Origin: Planctellipticum sp942493135
GTDB lineage: Bacteria; Planctomycetota; Planctomycetia; Planctomycetales; Planctomycetaceae
Direction of reading: 5' to 3'
NCBI GenBank assembly: GCA_942493135.1
Contig: OW818684.1
Location: forward strand, 3,100,001 to 3,164,000
DNA length: 64,000 bases
A program made the position numbers and the translations under genes. The notes under the pieces were generated by a model. That model did no database searches. It saw only the letters and a program-made list of their open reading frames with translations, and had not been told where the DNA came from. Shown in pieces: positions 52,401 to 61,235 of the stretch (its first letter is position 1; each line of letters opens with the position of its first letter).

Positions 52401-54914
52401 TTACTCGCGATTACCGCCTGGGATCGCCCCGCCGGGAAGCGGTCCGCCTGGGATGGGACCTCCCGGGAACTGCGGCGCCTTCTGGACAGGCCGGGTTGCT
52501 GGATCGGGCAGTGGGAGATCCGCGAAGGAGAATGGAACCGTCAAAGTCTCGGTGCCATCGAACAGAACCAGGCTGAGCAGGAAGCGATCCGGTAATGGAT
52601 CACCGGACTCCGAACTGATCCGCTGAACAATGCCGCCACGTTCCGAAACATAGCGGGTCGCGGGCGTTTCCCAGCCGATGGCCGGCTCCCCGCCATCGGC
52701 GTCCAGAATTTTCAACCGCGCGACAGCGGCCGAAGACCCAACGCTGACGACCAGTTCCTCGGCGATCGGCCCGCTGTCCAGCTTCGTCCGTTCGAGTTTG
52801 ACGGTCAGCCCTGCGGCTGTCAGGGCCTCGGGAAGATCGAGTTTCGACGGGAGCGGCTTCCGGAGAGGGATCTGGAAGTCGGTCTGCGACTTCGCCCGCA
52901 CGACGCGGAACTTTCCCTCGCAGCTCACCAGCGACCGGGCCTTCGCGTCAGGCTCCTTGAACGCCAGATGGAACGTCGCGACGTTCGCTTTTCCATTCTC
53001 CAGAGGATCGAGCGGCACGAGGTAGGTGCGCAGCAGCTGCTCGGGACCCGAAAGCGTCGTCTGGCGCGGAGACGTCGCCGTCAGCGAGGCGCCGGCGTCC
53101 GTCGTGGGGGGACGAAATTCGAACTCGCCTGCGGCACACAGAATGGCGTCGTCGGTGGCGGTAACTCGAAACTGCATCAGCAGCGGGACGCTGGCAGCTC
53201 CCGATTGCGGCGCGTCCCAGAGGGTTGAGGCCTGCAATTCGAGATTGGGAGGGAGATCGCCGGGAGTCTTCGTGGCCATCGGCTCGGTCTGCCCCGAGCG
53301 TTCCCCTGTCGGCCGACCGCCAGGACCACCGGGCGGCCTGCCGGCCGGCCCGCCGGGCATCATCCCTCCCAGCATCATGCCGGCCATCGGGTTTTGCTGG
53401 GCTTTCTGCGCCAGCAGCGCAAACAGTCCCATTTTGTCGGCTGGAATTCGAGACGTCAGGCTGGCCACGGCCCCCTGTTGAGTCAACTTGCTGTTTTCCT
53501 GAACCGACGCGACGAGACTTTTCAGCTCGGATGGCGCCGGAGCGCCAGTCTGCTGGAAGCCTTTCTCAAACCCGGCGGCAAACTCCGCATGGGCCTTGGC
53601 CAACTGGGGCTTGAGCGCCTCAGCCAGTTCCTGGCCCCCTGCTTCCGAGTCGGCCTGGACATACCCAGCCAGTTCGACGCCATCGGTCATCTGCAGACCG
53701 AACGCGAACGCTCGCAGATGCTTCTCGAACGCCGCCAGCAGCCGCTCCTGCTCGGCATCGATCGGCAGCGTCGATTTCCGGGCGGCGGCCCACTGCGGCG
53801 CAAGGTCTTTCGGACGTGCCGCCAACTGAAACTGCAAGTTCGGATCGAGCGGCGCCCAGTCGGCGAACAGTTCTGCATCCCCCTTCGCATCGATCAGCTT
53901 CTGGACGGTCCCGTCCAGACCGGCCACAATCGTCAGCTCGTTCGGTTGATGGAATGCAAACGTGAGCTGCTTGCCGTCGGCGGCGGGAGGAGAAAACTTC
54001 CGCACGGTCTGCCCGGCGTATTCCGTGGTTTCCAGAGGGAAATCGGGCCGCTCCCAGACCGACTCGAGCAGCGGTTTCTTGAGCCGCACGACGATCACCG
54101 GCTGCAGATTGCCGATTTGCGGCATCTCGGCGCCTGGCGACAGCGCGACCCCGGTCGTCGGTGCGGCCGCAGCGCGGGGATCGGGCAGCTTCATCGCCAC
54201 GGTCACACTCTCGATATCGGCCGGAACGATGCCGGTCATCGCCTGCATCGGGCCGATCGCCATGAAGACCAACGGATGCTTAAGTGCCTGTTGCAGGGCC
54301 GGCGCGGCCCAGATGGCGGCCGGGCGCAGATCGATGATCAGTTCGGATTCCGTTGGGATCCACGACAGGTCAAGCTTCGCCGGCCCGCTGCTGCTCTGGG
54401 AGACGAATGGCGCGGCTGGTGCGTTCACCGTCGGAGGCACCGTTGTCGAGGCTGCGGGCGCCGTCGTGGGAACCGCCTGCGGCGCGCCGTGCGCCGCACC
54501 GGCCATGGCCCCGTGAGCGCCCATCGACGCAGCCATGGCGGCTGCCGCTGGAGGCGGAGAGGCTGCCACGGCAGGGGCCGATGGCGCCCCCTGCGGCGCG
54601 GGAGCATCATTCCCTCCGCCGGAACTCATCAGATAGATCACGACTCCCGCGACGGCGACCAGCGCCACGCCCCCGACGATGCCGCCGATCAGCAGCCCGG
54701 AACCGGATTGTTTCTTTCCGCCCTTCTTGACTCCCCCTTTGCCGCGCGCCGGGCGGCGTTCTTCTTCCTGGTCAAAATCCTCGACGGTCTCGGAGGCTTC
54801 GGCGACAAAGATCTCCGAGCACTTCGGACAGCGGATCTTTTTTCCCAGCTTGTCTTCGGGCACCTTCAGCGTGGCCAGGCAGGCGGGACATTCAATGGCG
54901 ACTGGATCGGGCAT
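52401..54914 (-). CDS. MJ0042 zinc-ribbon single-pass membrane protein
   Basis: An 837-aa protein. The N-terminus is an MJ0042-type zinc ribbon with C9, C12, C29 and C32. A charged linker with RGKGGVKKGGKK leads to one membrane helix at about 72-96, and an Ala/Pro/Gly-rich spacer follows. The large C-terminal part (about 165-837) would then lie outside the cytoplasm and has no motif I recognise, though several segments look like beta-rich family repeats (LIIDLRPAAIWAAPALQQALKHP). The last 40 residues are Pro/Gly-rich. ATG 54914 has GGAAGA at good spacing. The zinc ribbon inside with a big domain outside suggests a sensor or scaffold. Function is unknown. Confidence 0.85.
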   Translation of the reverse strand: MPDPVAIECPACLATLKVPEDKLGKKIRCPKCSEIFVAEASETVEDFDQEEERRPARGKGGVKKGGKKQSGSGLLIGGIVGGVALVAVAGVVIYLMSSGGGNDAPAPQGAPSAPAVAASPPPAAAAMAASMGAHGAMAGAAHGAPQAVPTTAPAASTTVPPTVNAPAAPFVSQSSSGPAKLDLSWIPTESELIIDLRPAAIWAAPALQQALKHPLVFMAIGPMQAMTGIVPADIESVTVAMKLPDPRAAAAPTTGVALSPGAEMPQIGNLQPVIVVRLKKPLLESVWERPDFPLETTEYAGQTVRKFSPPAADGKQLTFAFHQPNELTIVAGLDGTVQKLIDAKGDAELFADWAPLDPNLQFQLAARPKDLAPQWAAARKSTLPIDAEQERLLAAFEKHLRAFAFGLQMTDGVELAGYVQADSEAGGQELAEALKPQLAKAHAEFAAGFEKGFQQTGAPAPSELKSLVASVQENSKLTQQGAVASLTSRIPADKMGLFALLAQKAQQNPMAGMMLGGMMPGGPAGRPPGGPGGRPTGERSGQTEPMATKTPGDLPPNLELQASTLWDAPQSGAASVPLLMQFRVTATDDAILCAAGEFEFRPPTTDAGASLTATSPRQTTLSGPEQLLRTYLVPLDPLENGKANVATFHLAFKEPDAKARSLVSCEGKFRVVRAKSQTDFQIPLRKPLPSKLDLPEALTAAGLTVKLERTKLDSGPIAEELVVSVGSSAAVARLKILDADGGEPAIGWETPATRYVSERGGIVQRISSESGDPLPDRFLLSLVLFDGTETLTVPFSFADLPLPDPATRPVQKAPQFPGGPIPGGPLPGGAIPGGNRE

Positions 54915-55140
54915 GGCAGATCTTCCGGGCTGGATCGCAACAGGGCGGTGCGTCTCGGGCCGATGATGGGCTGGCCGCTGCAGCCGCGCGAGTGCGGCTG
55001 CCTCCTGCCCTCGCGTGCGAGGGCGGCGGCAGGAGTTCTGCGGGATTTCATGGTAAGCTCTGAGCCGACAGATCGCCACGCGCCAGCCGGTTCGCAGCCC
55101 GGTGGCCCCCATCTCGAACCTCAAATCCGTGCTTCGCCCG

Positions 55141-55971
55141 ATGCCTGCCATTCCGATCTCGACACTCGACGACCCCCGCGTGCAGATGTACCGCAGCCTG
55201 AAGGCGCAAAACCTGTCCCGTCAGGGTCCGTGGTTCATCGCCGAGGGCGTACGCGTCGTCGAACGACTGCTCGACAGCGATTACGAGACCGACAGCGTGC
55301 TCCTGACCGAACGCCGTGCAGACGAGTGGCTGTCGAAAATTCCGGAACACATCCCGGTTTATCTCGTCCCGCAGTCGGAAGCGGATCAGCTCGTCGGCTT
55401 CAATTTCCACGTCGGCGTCGTCGCCTGCGGCCGGCGTCAACGCAGCCCGACGCTCGACGCGGTCCTGCCACAGGATCGTCAGCGGCTCACCGTCGTCGTC
55501 TGCCCCAACTGCGACAACCCGGAAAACCTGGGCGCGATCGTCCGGATGTGCCTCGGCTTCGGCGTCGACCTCCTGCTGCTCGGCCCCCACTGCAGCGATG
55601 CCTTTTCCCGGCGCGTGATCCGCGTCTCGATGGGCGCTATCTTCCGCCAGCCGGTGATCGAGACCCGCAACCTGGAACGGGACCTCCTCCGGCTCCGGAC
55701 GGAGTGGGGCTTCGAATTCGCCGCCACGATCCTCGATCCGGCCGCCGTTCCGCTCGACCCGACAACGCAACGCGCGAACCGCTTCGGTCTGCTGTTCGGC
55801 AACGAGGCCTTCGGGCTCGACGACCGCTGGATCGAACTCTGCGATCGCCGCCTCACGATTCCAATGGCCCCCGGCGCCGATTCGCTCAACGTCGCCGTCG
55901 CGACCGGCATCTTTCTGCATCACTTTCAGCGACTGACCGTTCCATCCCATCAACCAGAGGTCACGCCATGA
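55141..55971 (+). CDS. SpoU/TrmH family RNA methyltransferase
   Basis: A 276-aa SPOUT-fold, SAM-dependent 2'-O-methyltransferase for rRNA or tRNA. The three family motifs are CDNPENLGAIVR (motif 1), LLFGNEAFGLD (motif 2) and IPMAPGADSLNVAVATGIFL (motif 3). An N-terminal substrate-binding region (QGPWFIAEGVRVVERLL) precedes it. ATG 55141 is preferred over an upstream in-frame GTG at 55102; neither has a strong ribosome site. Its TGA overlaps the next start (ATGA), so the alcohol dehydrogenase is translationally coupled to it. Confidence 0.92.
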   Translation: MPAIPISTLDDPRVQMYRSLKAQNLSRQGPWFIAEGVRVVERLLDSDYETDSVLLTERRADEWLSKIPEHIPVYLVPQSEADQLVGFNFHVGVVACGRRQRSPTLDAVLPQDRQRLTVVVCPNCDNPENLGAIVRMCLGFGVDLLLLGPHCSDAFSRRVIRVSMGAIFRQPVIETRNLERDLLRLRTEWGFEFAATILDPAAVPLDPTTQRANRFGLLFGNEAFGLDDRWIELCDRRLTIPMAPGADSLNVAVATGIFLHHFQRLTVPSHQPEVTP

Positions 55972-57185
55972 ATTCCGATCCCCGCCACTTCTGGAACTTT
56001 TACTCCGCCGGCCGCCTCGTCTTCGGTTCGGGCTCCATCGCCCGCCTGCCGCTGTTTGTCAGACCGTGGCAGGCCCGGCGCGTGCTGGTGATCACCGACC
56101 GCATTCTGGAACAAGTCGGAGTTGTAGCGCAGGTTGTCGATCCTTTGCGTGCAGCGGGCATCGACGTCGTCGTGTTCAACGAAGGGGAAGCCGAACCATC
56201 CTGCGCGATCGCCGACAAGGCCATCGCCGCGGCTCGCTCTGCAAAGGCCGACGCGCTGATCGGCCTCGGGGGCGGCAGCAATATGGACCTGGCCAAGATC
56301 ACGGCCGCGGTGGTCGCGCACGGCGGCACGTACCGCGACTACTTCGGCTACGACAAAGTCCCCGGTCCGGTGCAGCCGCTGGTCTGTATCCCGACCACCT
56401 CGGGCACGGGCAGCGAAGTTTCTCATGCCGCGGTTCTGACCGACACGGAAAGGGAGCTCAAAGAGAGCACGCTCAGTCAGCATCTCCGCCCGGCGCTGGC
56501 GGTTGTCGACCCGCAATTGACGCTCACGTGCCCCCCGAAAGCGACCGCCGACTCCGGCATCGACGCGCTCACGCATGCCATCGAGACTTATACCGCGACC
56601 GCGTTCGACGCGCTGGAAGTGCCGGCGACCGAGCCGTTTCCGTACGACGGCAAACACCCGCTCGGCGACGTCTTCGCCGAGGCGGCGATCCGCAAGATCG
56701 GCCATCACTTGCCGACCGCCGTGGCCGAACCGGCGAATCTCGCCGCCCGCGAAGGAATGTCCTTCGCGGCGACGCTCGCGGGGCTCGCCTTTTCCAACGG
56801 GGCCGTTGCCGTCGTGCATGCACTGGAGTATCCGATCGGGGCGGCGGTCCATTGCTCGCACGGCGCCGGCAACGGACTGCTCCTGCCGTACGTGATGCGT
56901 TTCAACCTGCCGACACGCGCGCAAGAGATCGCTCGTATTGGCCAGTGGCTGGGCGTCGCCGACGCGGGGCTCCCCGTGCCGGAAGCGGCCGAACAGGCAA
57001 TCGTCGCCGTGGAACGGCTGCAGGCACGAATCGGCATCCCGCAGAAGTTGAGACAACTCGGCGTCACGCGCGAGCAACTTCCGGGCTTTGCCTCCAAGTC
57101 TTTCGGTATCAAGCGGCTGATGCTGCTGAATGGTCGACGGCCGACGGAGGCGGACCTGCTGGACATTCTCGAAGCCGCACTGTGA
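55968..57185 (+). CDS. Iron-containing alcohol dehydrogenase
   Basis: A 405-aa group III alcohol dehydrogenase, NAD(P)- and Fe/Zn-dependent. The NAD site GLGGGSNMD is at 99-107. Likely metal ligands are D199 and H203 in GIDALTHAIE, with further His residues in AVVHALEYPIGAAVHCSHGAGNG. The substrate could be a primary alcohol, 1,3-propanediol or a hydroxyacid. It has AGAGG 7 bp before the ATG. Its stop is only 1 bp from the stop of the convergent membrane-protein gene. Confidence 0.93.
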   Translation: MNSDPRHFWNFYSAGRLVFGSGSIARLPLFVRPWQARRVLVITDRILEQVGVVAQVVDPLRAAGIDVVVFNEGEAEPSCAIADKAIAAARSAKADALIGLGGGSNMDLAKITAAVVAHGGTYRDYFGYDKVPGPVQPLVCIPTTSGTGSEVSHAAVLTDTERELKESTLSQHLRPALAVVDPQLTLTCPPKATADSGIDALTHAIETYTATAFDALEVPATEPFPYDGKHPLGDVFAEAAIRKIGHHLPTAVAEPANLAAREGMSFAATLAGLAFSNGAVAVVHALEYPIGAAVHCSHGAGNGLLLPYVMRFNLPTRAQEIARIGQWLGVADAGLPVPEAAEQAIVAVERLQARIGIPQKLRQLGVTREQLPGFASKSFGIKRLMLLNGRRPTEADLLDILEAAL

Positions 57186-57186
57186 C

Positions 57187-58824
57187 CTACGACGGACCTG
57201 ACGGAGCGCTTTCGTCCGGCATCAGGATTGCGGTTCGGCAACCGACGGACACGCGCCAGACGCGTCGATCCGCGAAGTAAGCGCGCAGCCTAGCATCCTC
57301 TTCTTCGCCGAGCGACCGCGCCCAGACGATCGGCGAATCATCAATGTCCGCAGCGTTGTAGGCCCAGGACTCGTGAATGTCGTAATCCGGCCTGAAATCC
57401 AATAGGATCAGGTCGCGCCCGGGTTCCGCGAGCAGCCGCTCGACCAGGTTGCCGCGGATGGATTGGCTTCTCGAATCGTGCGGAAAGCCCGTCGACGGCC
57501 CAACCCCGGCGGCGACCAGCAGTGCTGCAACCAGCACTGGCTGACGGAACCCATGAATTCGACAGGCCGCCAGTCGTCTTGCCCCATGCACCACGACAAA
57601 CCAGACCAGCCCGGTGACCGGCGCCAGGTAATGCGGAAACAGATACAGCGTCTGCGTTGATGCCAGGAGCGCTGCGGCCAGGATCAGCCAGGCCGACCGC
57701 GGCCAGAAGGCCGCTGGAAACGGCACCATCATCAGATACGGGACCAGCAGCGCCGGGCCGATAAAGAACTCCAGAAAGTTCCGCAGCTTGGTGAAGAACG
57801 AGGAATTGAATCCCCAGCCGGCGTGCTTGCGGATGAATCGATTCCGTTCCCAGCCCGCGTAGTATTGCTCCATATCCGCGTGCCGATACTCTGGCAGCGG
57901 CCCCGGCGTCTGAAACAGGAACGTGGGACAGCCCGCATACTGCGCATCATGCGCCTGGTAGGGCAGTTGCCGAAAATGTCCCGTGACAGCGGCGTTGGAG
58001 ACGCCCATCGCCGCGGCACCCGCCAGAACCACCAGGAACGCGGGAATCGTGGCGATCAGTCCGTGTGAGATGCTGCGAATTGGCCTCCATCGCCACCAGG
58101 CGACCGTCAGCACCAGCCCCGCAACGAAGGCGACGACCAGGCCTTCGAACGGGCGGGAATTCGCCAGAATCACCAGCCCCACCCCCAGGAGCGTCGACCC
58201 TCGCCAGTCGGGACGATCGGCCAGGCGTCGCATGGCTCCCAGCAGCAGTGCTCCTCCGGCAGCCGCGACTGCGCCACCCCAGTACCCGTTGCCCCACTCG
58301 CCCCCGACCATCCGGAGCGCCGCGCAAGCGGTTCCCAGCAGGGCCCAGCGGATCGGCAGCCACTCCAGCAACATCCAGCCGATCGCCATCGCCGTCAGGC
58401 ACAGACTCAACCAGACGCCCAATATCGGTCGGCCGGCCAGCAGTTCGCCGACCGCCAGCACCAACCCCTGCCCCGGCGGATACTTGGACATCCGGGTCGG
58501 CTGCTGAATGATGTGCATCGCTTCGAAGTGCGGCCAGAACGGATGCGGCGGATTGGTCAGCCGTCCCCGGGAGTAAGTCTCGCCGGCCAGCACATAGCCG
58601 AATTCGTCGTGGGTCATCGGAATCGGAAGGCCGCGGAGCAGCGCCAGACCGGCGCAGAGCAGCCCGCTAAGAATTCCGATCGCGACGATGGTCTGCCGCG
58701 GTCGTCGAGCCAGCCAGCCGCTGCACGTCGAGACCCGCCCCGGACGAATGCGCCGGCTGGCCGTGGCAATCAACCCCCAGATCACGAGTGCCGCGGCGAT
58801 CTCGACAAGCATCAACAGTCCCAC
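57187..58824 (-). CDS. GT-C-like membrane glycosyltransferase (family 39-like)
   Basis: A 545-aa integral membrane protein with about 10-12 helices. The first long external loop carries HDEFGY, matching the Asp-Glu catalytic motif of GT-C enzymes that use lipid-linked sugars. Typical features also include a loop with SKYPPGQGLVLAVGEL and an extracellular C-terminal part (ILLDFRPDYDIHESWAYNAADI). It probably transfers a sugar to a lipid or protein at the membrane. The start is GTG 58824 with a poor ribosome site; the ATG at 58812 is an alternative. Confidence 0.75.
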   Translation of the reverse strand: MGLLMLVEIAAALVIWGLIATASRRIRPGRVSTCSGWLARRPRQTIVAIGILSGLLCAGLALLRGLPIPMTHDEFGYVLAGETYSRGRLTNPPHPFWPHFEAMHIIQQPTRMSKYPPGQGLVLAVGELLAGRPILGVWLSLCLTAMAIGWMLLEWLPIRWALLGTACAALRMVGGEWGNGYWGGAVAAAGGALLLGAMRRLADRPDWRGSTLLGVGLVILANSRPFEGLVVAFVAGLVLTVAWWRWRPIRSISHGLIATIPAFLVVLAGAAAMGVSNAAVTGHFRQLPYQAHDAQYAGCPTFLFQTPGPLPEYRHADMEQYYAGWERNRFIRKHAGWGFNSSFFTKLRNFLEFFIGPALLVPYLMMVPFPAAFWPRSAWLILAAALLASTQTLYLFPHYLAPVTGLVWFVVVHGARRLAACRIHGFRQPVLVAALLVAAGVGPSTGFPHDSRSQSIRGNLVERLLAEPGRDLILLDFRPDYDIHESWAYNAADIDDSPIVWARSLGEEEDARLRAYFADRRVWRVSVGCRTAILMPDESAPSGPS

Positions 58825-58905
58825 CGTCCCGACAACGCCGACCGTGTCTGCCTGCCGTTCCCTTCGGCGATTCCCGCCATCAGTCTGAAGCGAAAGACGC
58901 TGCGG

Positions 58906-60477
58906 CTATTGTCCGTCTTGCGTGGTCTTGACAACGCGAACGTCGACCGGCGGCTTCGCGCTGTGCGCCATCGACGATCCCGAATCGTCGAGCAGGTAAT
59001 TCAGCAGCCGGGGACTCGCTTCGTTAACGATGATCACCCGACTCGGCAGCAACGGATCTTTGGGACGGACGATGCAGATCACTTCGGCGTCGCGGGCCTC
59101 CGCGAGCGACGGCCCGGCCGAAGCTCCGGAAGACGACGTGGCGCCGCGGAGCAGAGCTTCGGCGACGGGATCATTGGTCAATGGGCTTTCCTGCGGTAGC
59201 ACCGCGGAAGGTGGATTCTGAGCGATCTCGATCCCCGGCGCCGCGGGAGCACTCTCCGATTCGGCAGCGCCACGCGGAATCAGATGGGCCAGATTCTGCT
59301 TCTGCAGCAATGCGTAGACCGGGTTGAGAGCGGCGTAAATTCCTCGCCCCGCTTTGTCGTCGGCCAGAATGCAGATCCCGACCAGCTCTCCGTTCTCGCG
59401 GAACAGTCCTCCGCCTGACCGGCCCTGCACGGGTAGCCCGGTGCATTCGATGTTGTCCGGTCCCTGAAACTTGTTGAGAGCGGTCGACTTGACCGCCTGG
59501 CGAGTCGGATCGTCTCCCTTCGAGCAGCCAATACTGACCAGGGACTCTCCGACCTGTAACGGCTTGCGCGGGCTCGCCAGGGGCGTCGCAGGCAGCGGCT
59601 GCTGGCTGGGTACGCTCACGAGTCCAACGTCGGCCTCCAGATCGTAAGCCACGACCTGACCCACCAGCGTCTCAACTTTGCCGCCTTGCGGAAACAGGTC
59701 GACTTCGACACCCACCTGTTGTCCCGTGGACGCCTGCCGGAAGAGATGTCCGCACGTCAGCACCAGCGTCTGACCGGGCCGACTTTCAATGATGGTCCCG
59801 GTGCCATAGTTTTGCCCGCCCGAGTCCCGCACGCGCAGCCGGACGGTCGAAGGCATGGAATCGTCGGGTGACACCGCGACTTCCGGATTCTGAGCGCGAA
59901 ACTCCGGACTTCCCGGTACGGGGAAGGGTACTTGCCGAATGATCCCTTGCTCCGGCGGCTCTGGCTGGAACTGCGGCGGCTCCGTCGGCTGCCGGGGAAT
60001 TCGGGGAATCGGTTGCGGAGCGCCCAGGACGGCGAACCCGTTGCCGGGGGCTTCGTCGCGAGTCCCGCGGGTCGCCGGCAGCTTGGCGATCATCTGTCGC
60101 AGGCGGTTTTCGGAAACCTGCCCGACAACCCGGTCGGCTTCGCGTCCGTTGGAGACCAGCACAAACGCCGGAATTGAGGTCACATTAAACCGCTGCGCCA
60201 GTCCGGGATTCCGGTCGACATCGACCTGCCGGATCGGCAACCCTTCCCGCTCCAGCCGCTTGACGATCGGGTGCATCTGCTGACAGGGACCGCACCAAGT
60301 CGCCGAAAAGTCGAGCAGAATGTTGTCGACCGACTCATCCCCGGCACTCATCGGCGTCGGGACGGCGACGGTGGCCGTGATGCCGACGCTCAAGAGGCCC
60401 AGCACCAGCCAGACCCAAAGCTGCGTGCTGCGTTTTGACAGGGCTCGCTGCGGAATCGCCGGGGACGTCGGGAACAT
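58906..60477 (-). CDS. Thioredoxin-trypsin-like serine protease fusion
   Basis: A 523-aa membrane-anchored or secreted protein. A hydrophobic segment at about 19-40 is followed directly by a thioredoxin domain (ILLDFSATWCGPCQQMHP, C62-G-P-C65, cis-Pro at 103 in SIPAF). After a Pro/Gln-rich linker comes a trypsin-like domain with the triad H244 (TCGH), D283 (EADVGLV) and S354 (GRSGGG). The C-terminal 130 residues have no known motif. Both active sites are intact. The domain order implies a redox module fixed to a protease outside the cytoplasm, perhaps in envelope protein quality control. Confidence 0.9.
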   Translation of the reverse strand: MFPTSPAIPQRALSKRSTQLWVWLVLGLLSVGITATVAVPTPMSAGDESVDNILLDFSATWCGPCQQMHPIVKRLEREGLPIRQVDVDRNPGLAQRFNVTSIPAFVLVSNGREADRVVGQVSENRLRQMIAKLPATRGTRDEAPGNGFAVLGAPQPIPRIPRQPTEPPQFQPEPPEQGIIRQVPFPVPGSPEFRAQNPEVAVSPDDSMPSTVRLRVRDSGGQNYGTGTIIESRPGQTLVLTCGHLFRQASTGQQVGVEVDLFPQGGKVETLVGQVVAYDLEADVGLVSVPSQQPLPATPLASPRKPLQVGESLVSIGCSKGDDPTRQAVKSTALNKFQGPDNIECTGLPVQGRSGGGLFRENGELVGICILADDKAGRGIYAALNPVYALLQKQNLAHLIPRGAAESESAPAAPGIEIAQNPPSAVLPQESPLTNDPVAEALLRGATSSSGASAGPSLAEARDAEVICIVRPKDPLLPSRVIIVNEASPRLLNYLLDDSGSSMAHSAKPPVDVRVVKTTQDGQ

Positions 60478-60919
60478 GGGGGCGGCCTCCGTGCCTTTGT
60501 AAGTCTTGCAAGCGTTCCAGTCGGCTGACGGACGTTTTTACAACGCGACGGCCCGGTCCCTTCCATGGTCCGGACTGCCAATGTCAGCCATAACGTCTTA
60601 TCGAGTCTTGAGATCCATGCCGACGACCTGCGGCAAGAGGGGATATCCGATTCGCAGTCGCCAAGCGTTTGTAAGCACACCCGGTGCCAAATCGGCAGAA
60701 TCCGCCGATCCCCCAGACTTCGTAATACTGCGTATTCAGCGGTAAATAGAGAACTTCGGAGTGTTGCGCGATCCCAGGCCCGGAATCACGGCCGCTCAAC
60801 GCCGACTCGGGCCGAATCCCGCGCGACGAGCGGGCTCTCCGGGCCGATAGGTTGGGTGACCGGCAGCCCCGGTTCGGCGACGGGGGCTTGTCGGAGTTTG
60901 AGGTCAACAAGGAGGTTGT
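60478..60919. other. Divergent intergenic region with a perfect short palindrome
   Basis: 442 bp without a supportable gene. AATAC-TGC-GTATT at 60724-60736 is a perfect 13-bp dyad and might be an operator. TTCGTA...TAAATA around it could be a weak plus-strand promoter. Nothing else stands out. Confidence 0.35.
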
Positions 60920-61111
60920 ATGGCACAGAACAAGGTGGCGGAGATCACCGTCGACTCGGCGCTCCGCCTGGTCGAAGTGATCTGCGAGGAAGCTCGGCTC
61001 GCGGACAATGAAGATGTGAAGCGGGCGCTGCTCCAGACGGGGATCCGGATCGCAGATCTGGCGATCTCTCGCGAGCAGCCCGCCAGGAAACGCAGCAAGG
61101 CCGCAGCGTAG
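60920..61111 (+). CDS. Small hypothetical protein, 63 aa
   Basis: A short gene with an ideal AGGAGG ribosome site 5 bp before the ATG and its own strong terminator 56 bp after the stop, so it is likely real. The protein is a helix-rich cytoplasmic peptide: VAEITVDSALRLVEVICEEARLADNEDVKRALLQTGIRIADLAI, then a basic tail (REQPARKRSKAAA). The acidic helical part with a basic end suggests a small nucleic-acid- or protein-binding factor. I do not recognise the family. Confidence 0.8.
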   Translation: MAQNKVAEITVDSALRLVEVICEEARLADNEDVKRALLQTGIRIADLAISREQPARKRSKAAA

Positions 61112-61167
61112 TCCTGCTGCTGGGAACCCAAGGCTGCGAGACTTCACTTGGAGTCGAGCGAATCTGT

Positions 61168-61204
61168 CAGGGTCAGGGGGCCGGTTCCAGGCCTCCTGAC
61201 CCTG
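61168..61204. terminator. Terminator between the 63-aa gene and peptidase T
   Basis: CAGGGTCAGG-G-GGCC / GGCC-T-CCTGACCCTG with a 7-nt loop is followed by TTTC on the plus strand. It lies between two convergent genes and shares its GGTCAGG...CCTGACC core with the terminator at 34153. Confidence 0.8.
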
Positions 61205-61235
61205 TTTCATTGACCACGTTCGATGAAAACGAGTC

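Noticed and set aside
53394..55967. N-terminal extension of the Fe-ADH frame (over 850 extra residues)
   Set aside because: The extension is antisense to the zinc-ribbon gene and out of frame across the SpoU gene; the ADH family start and ribosome site are at 55968.
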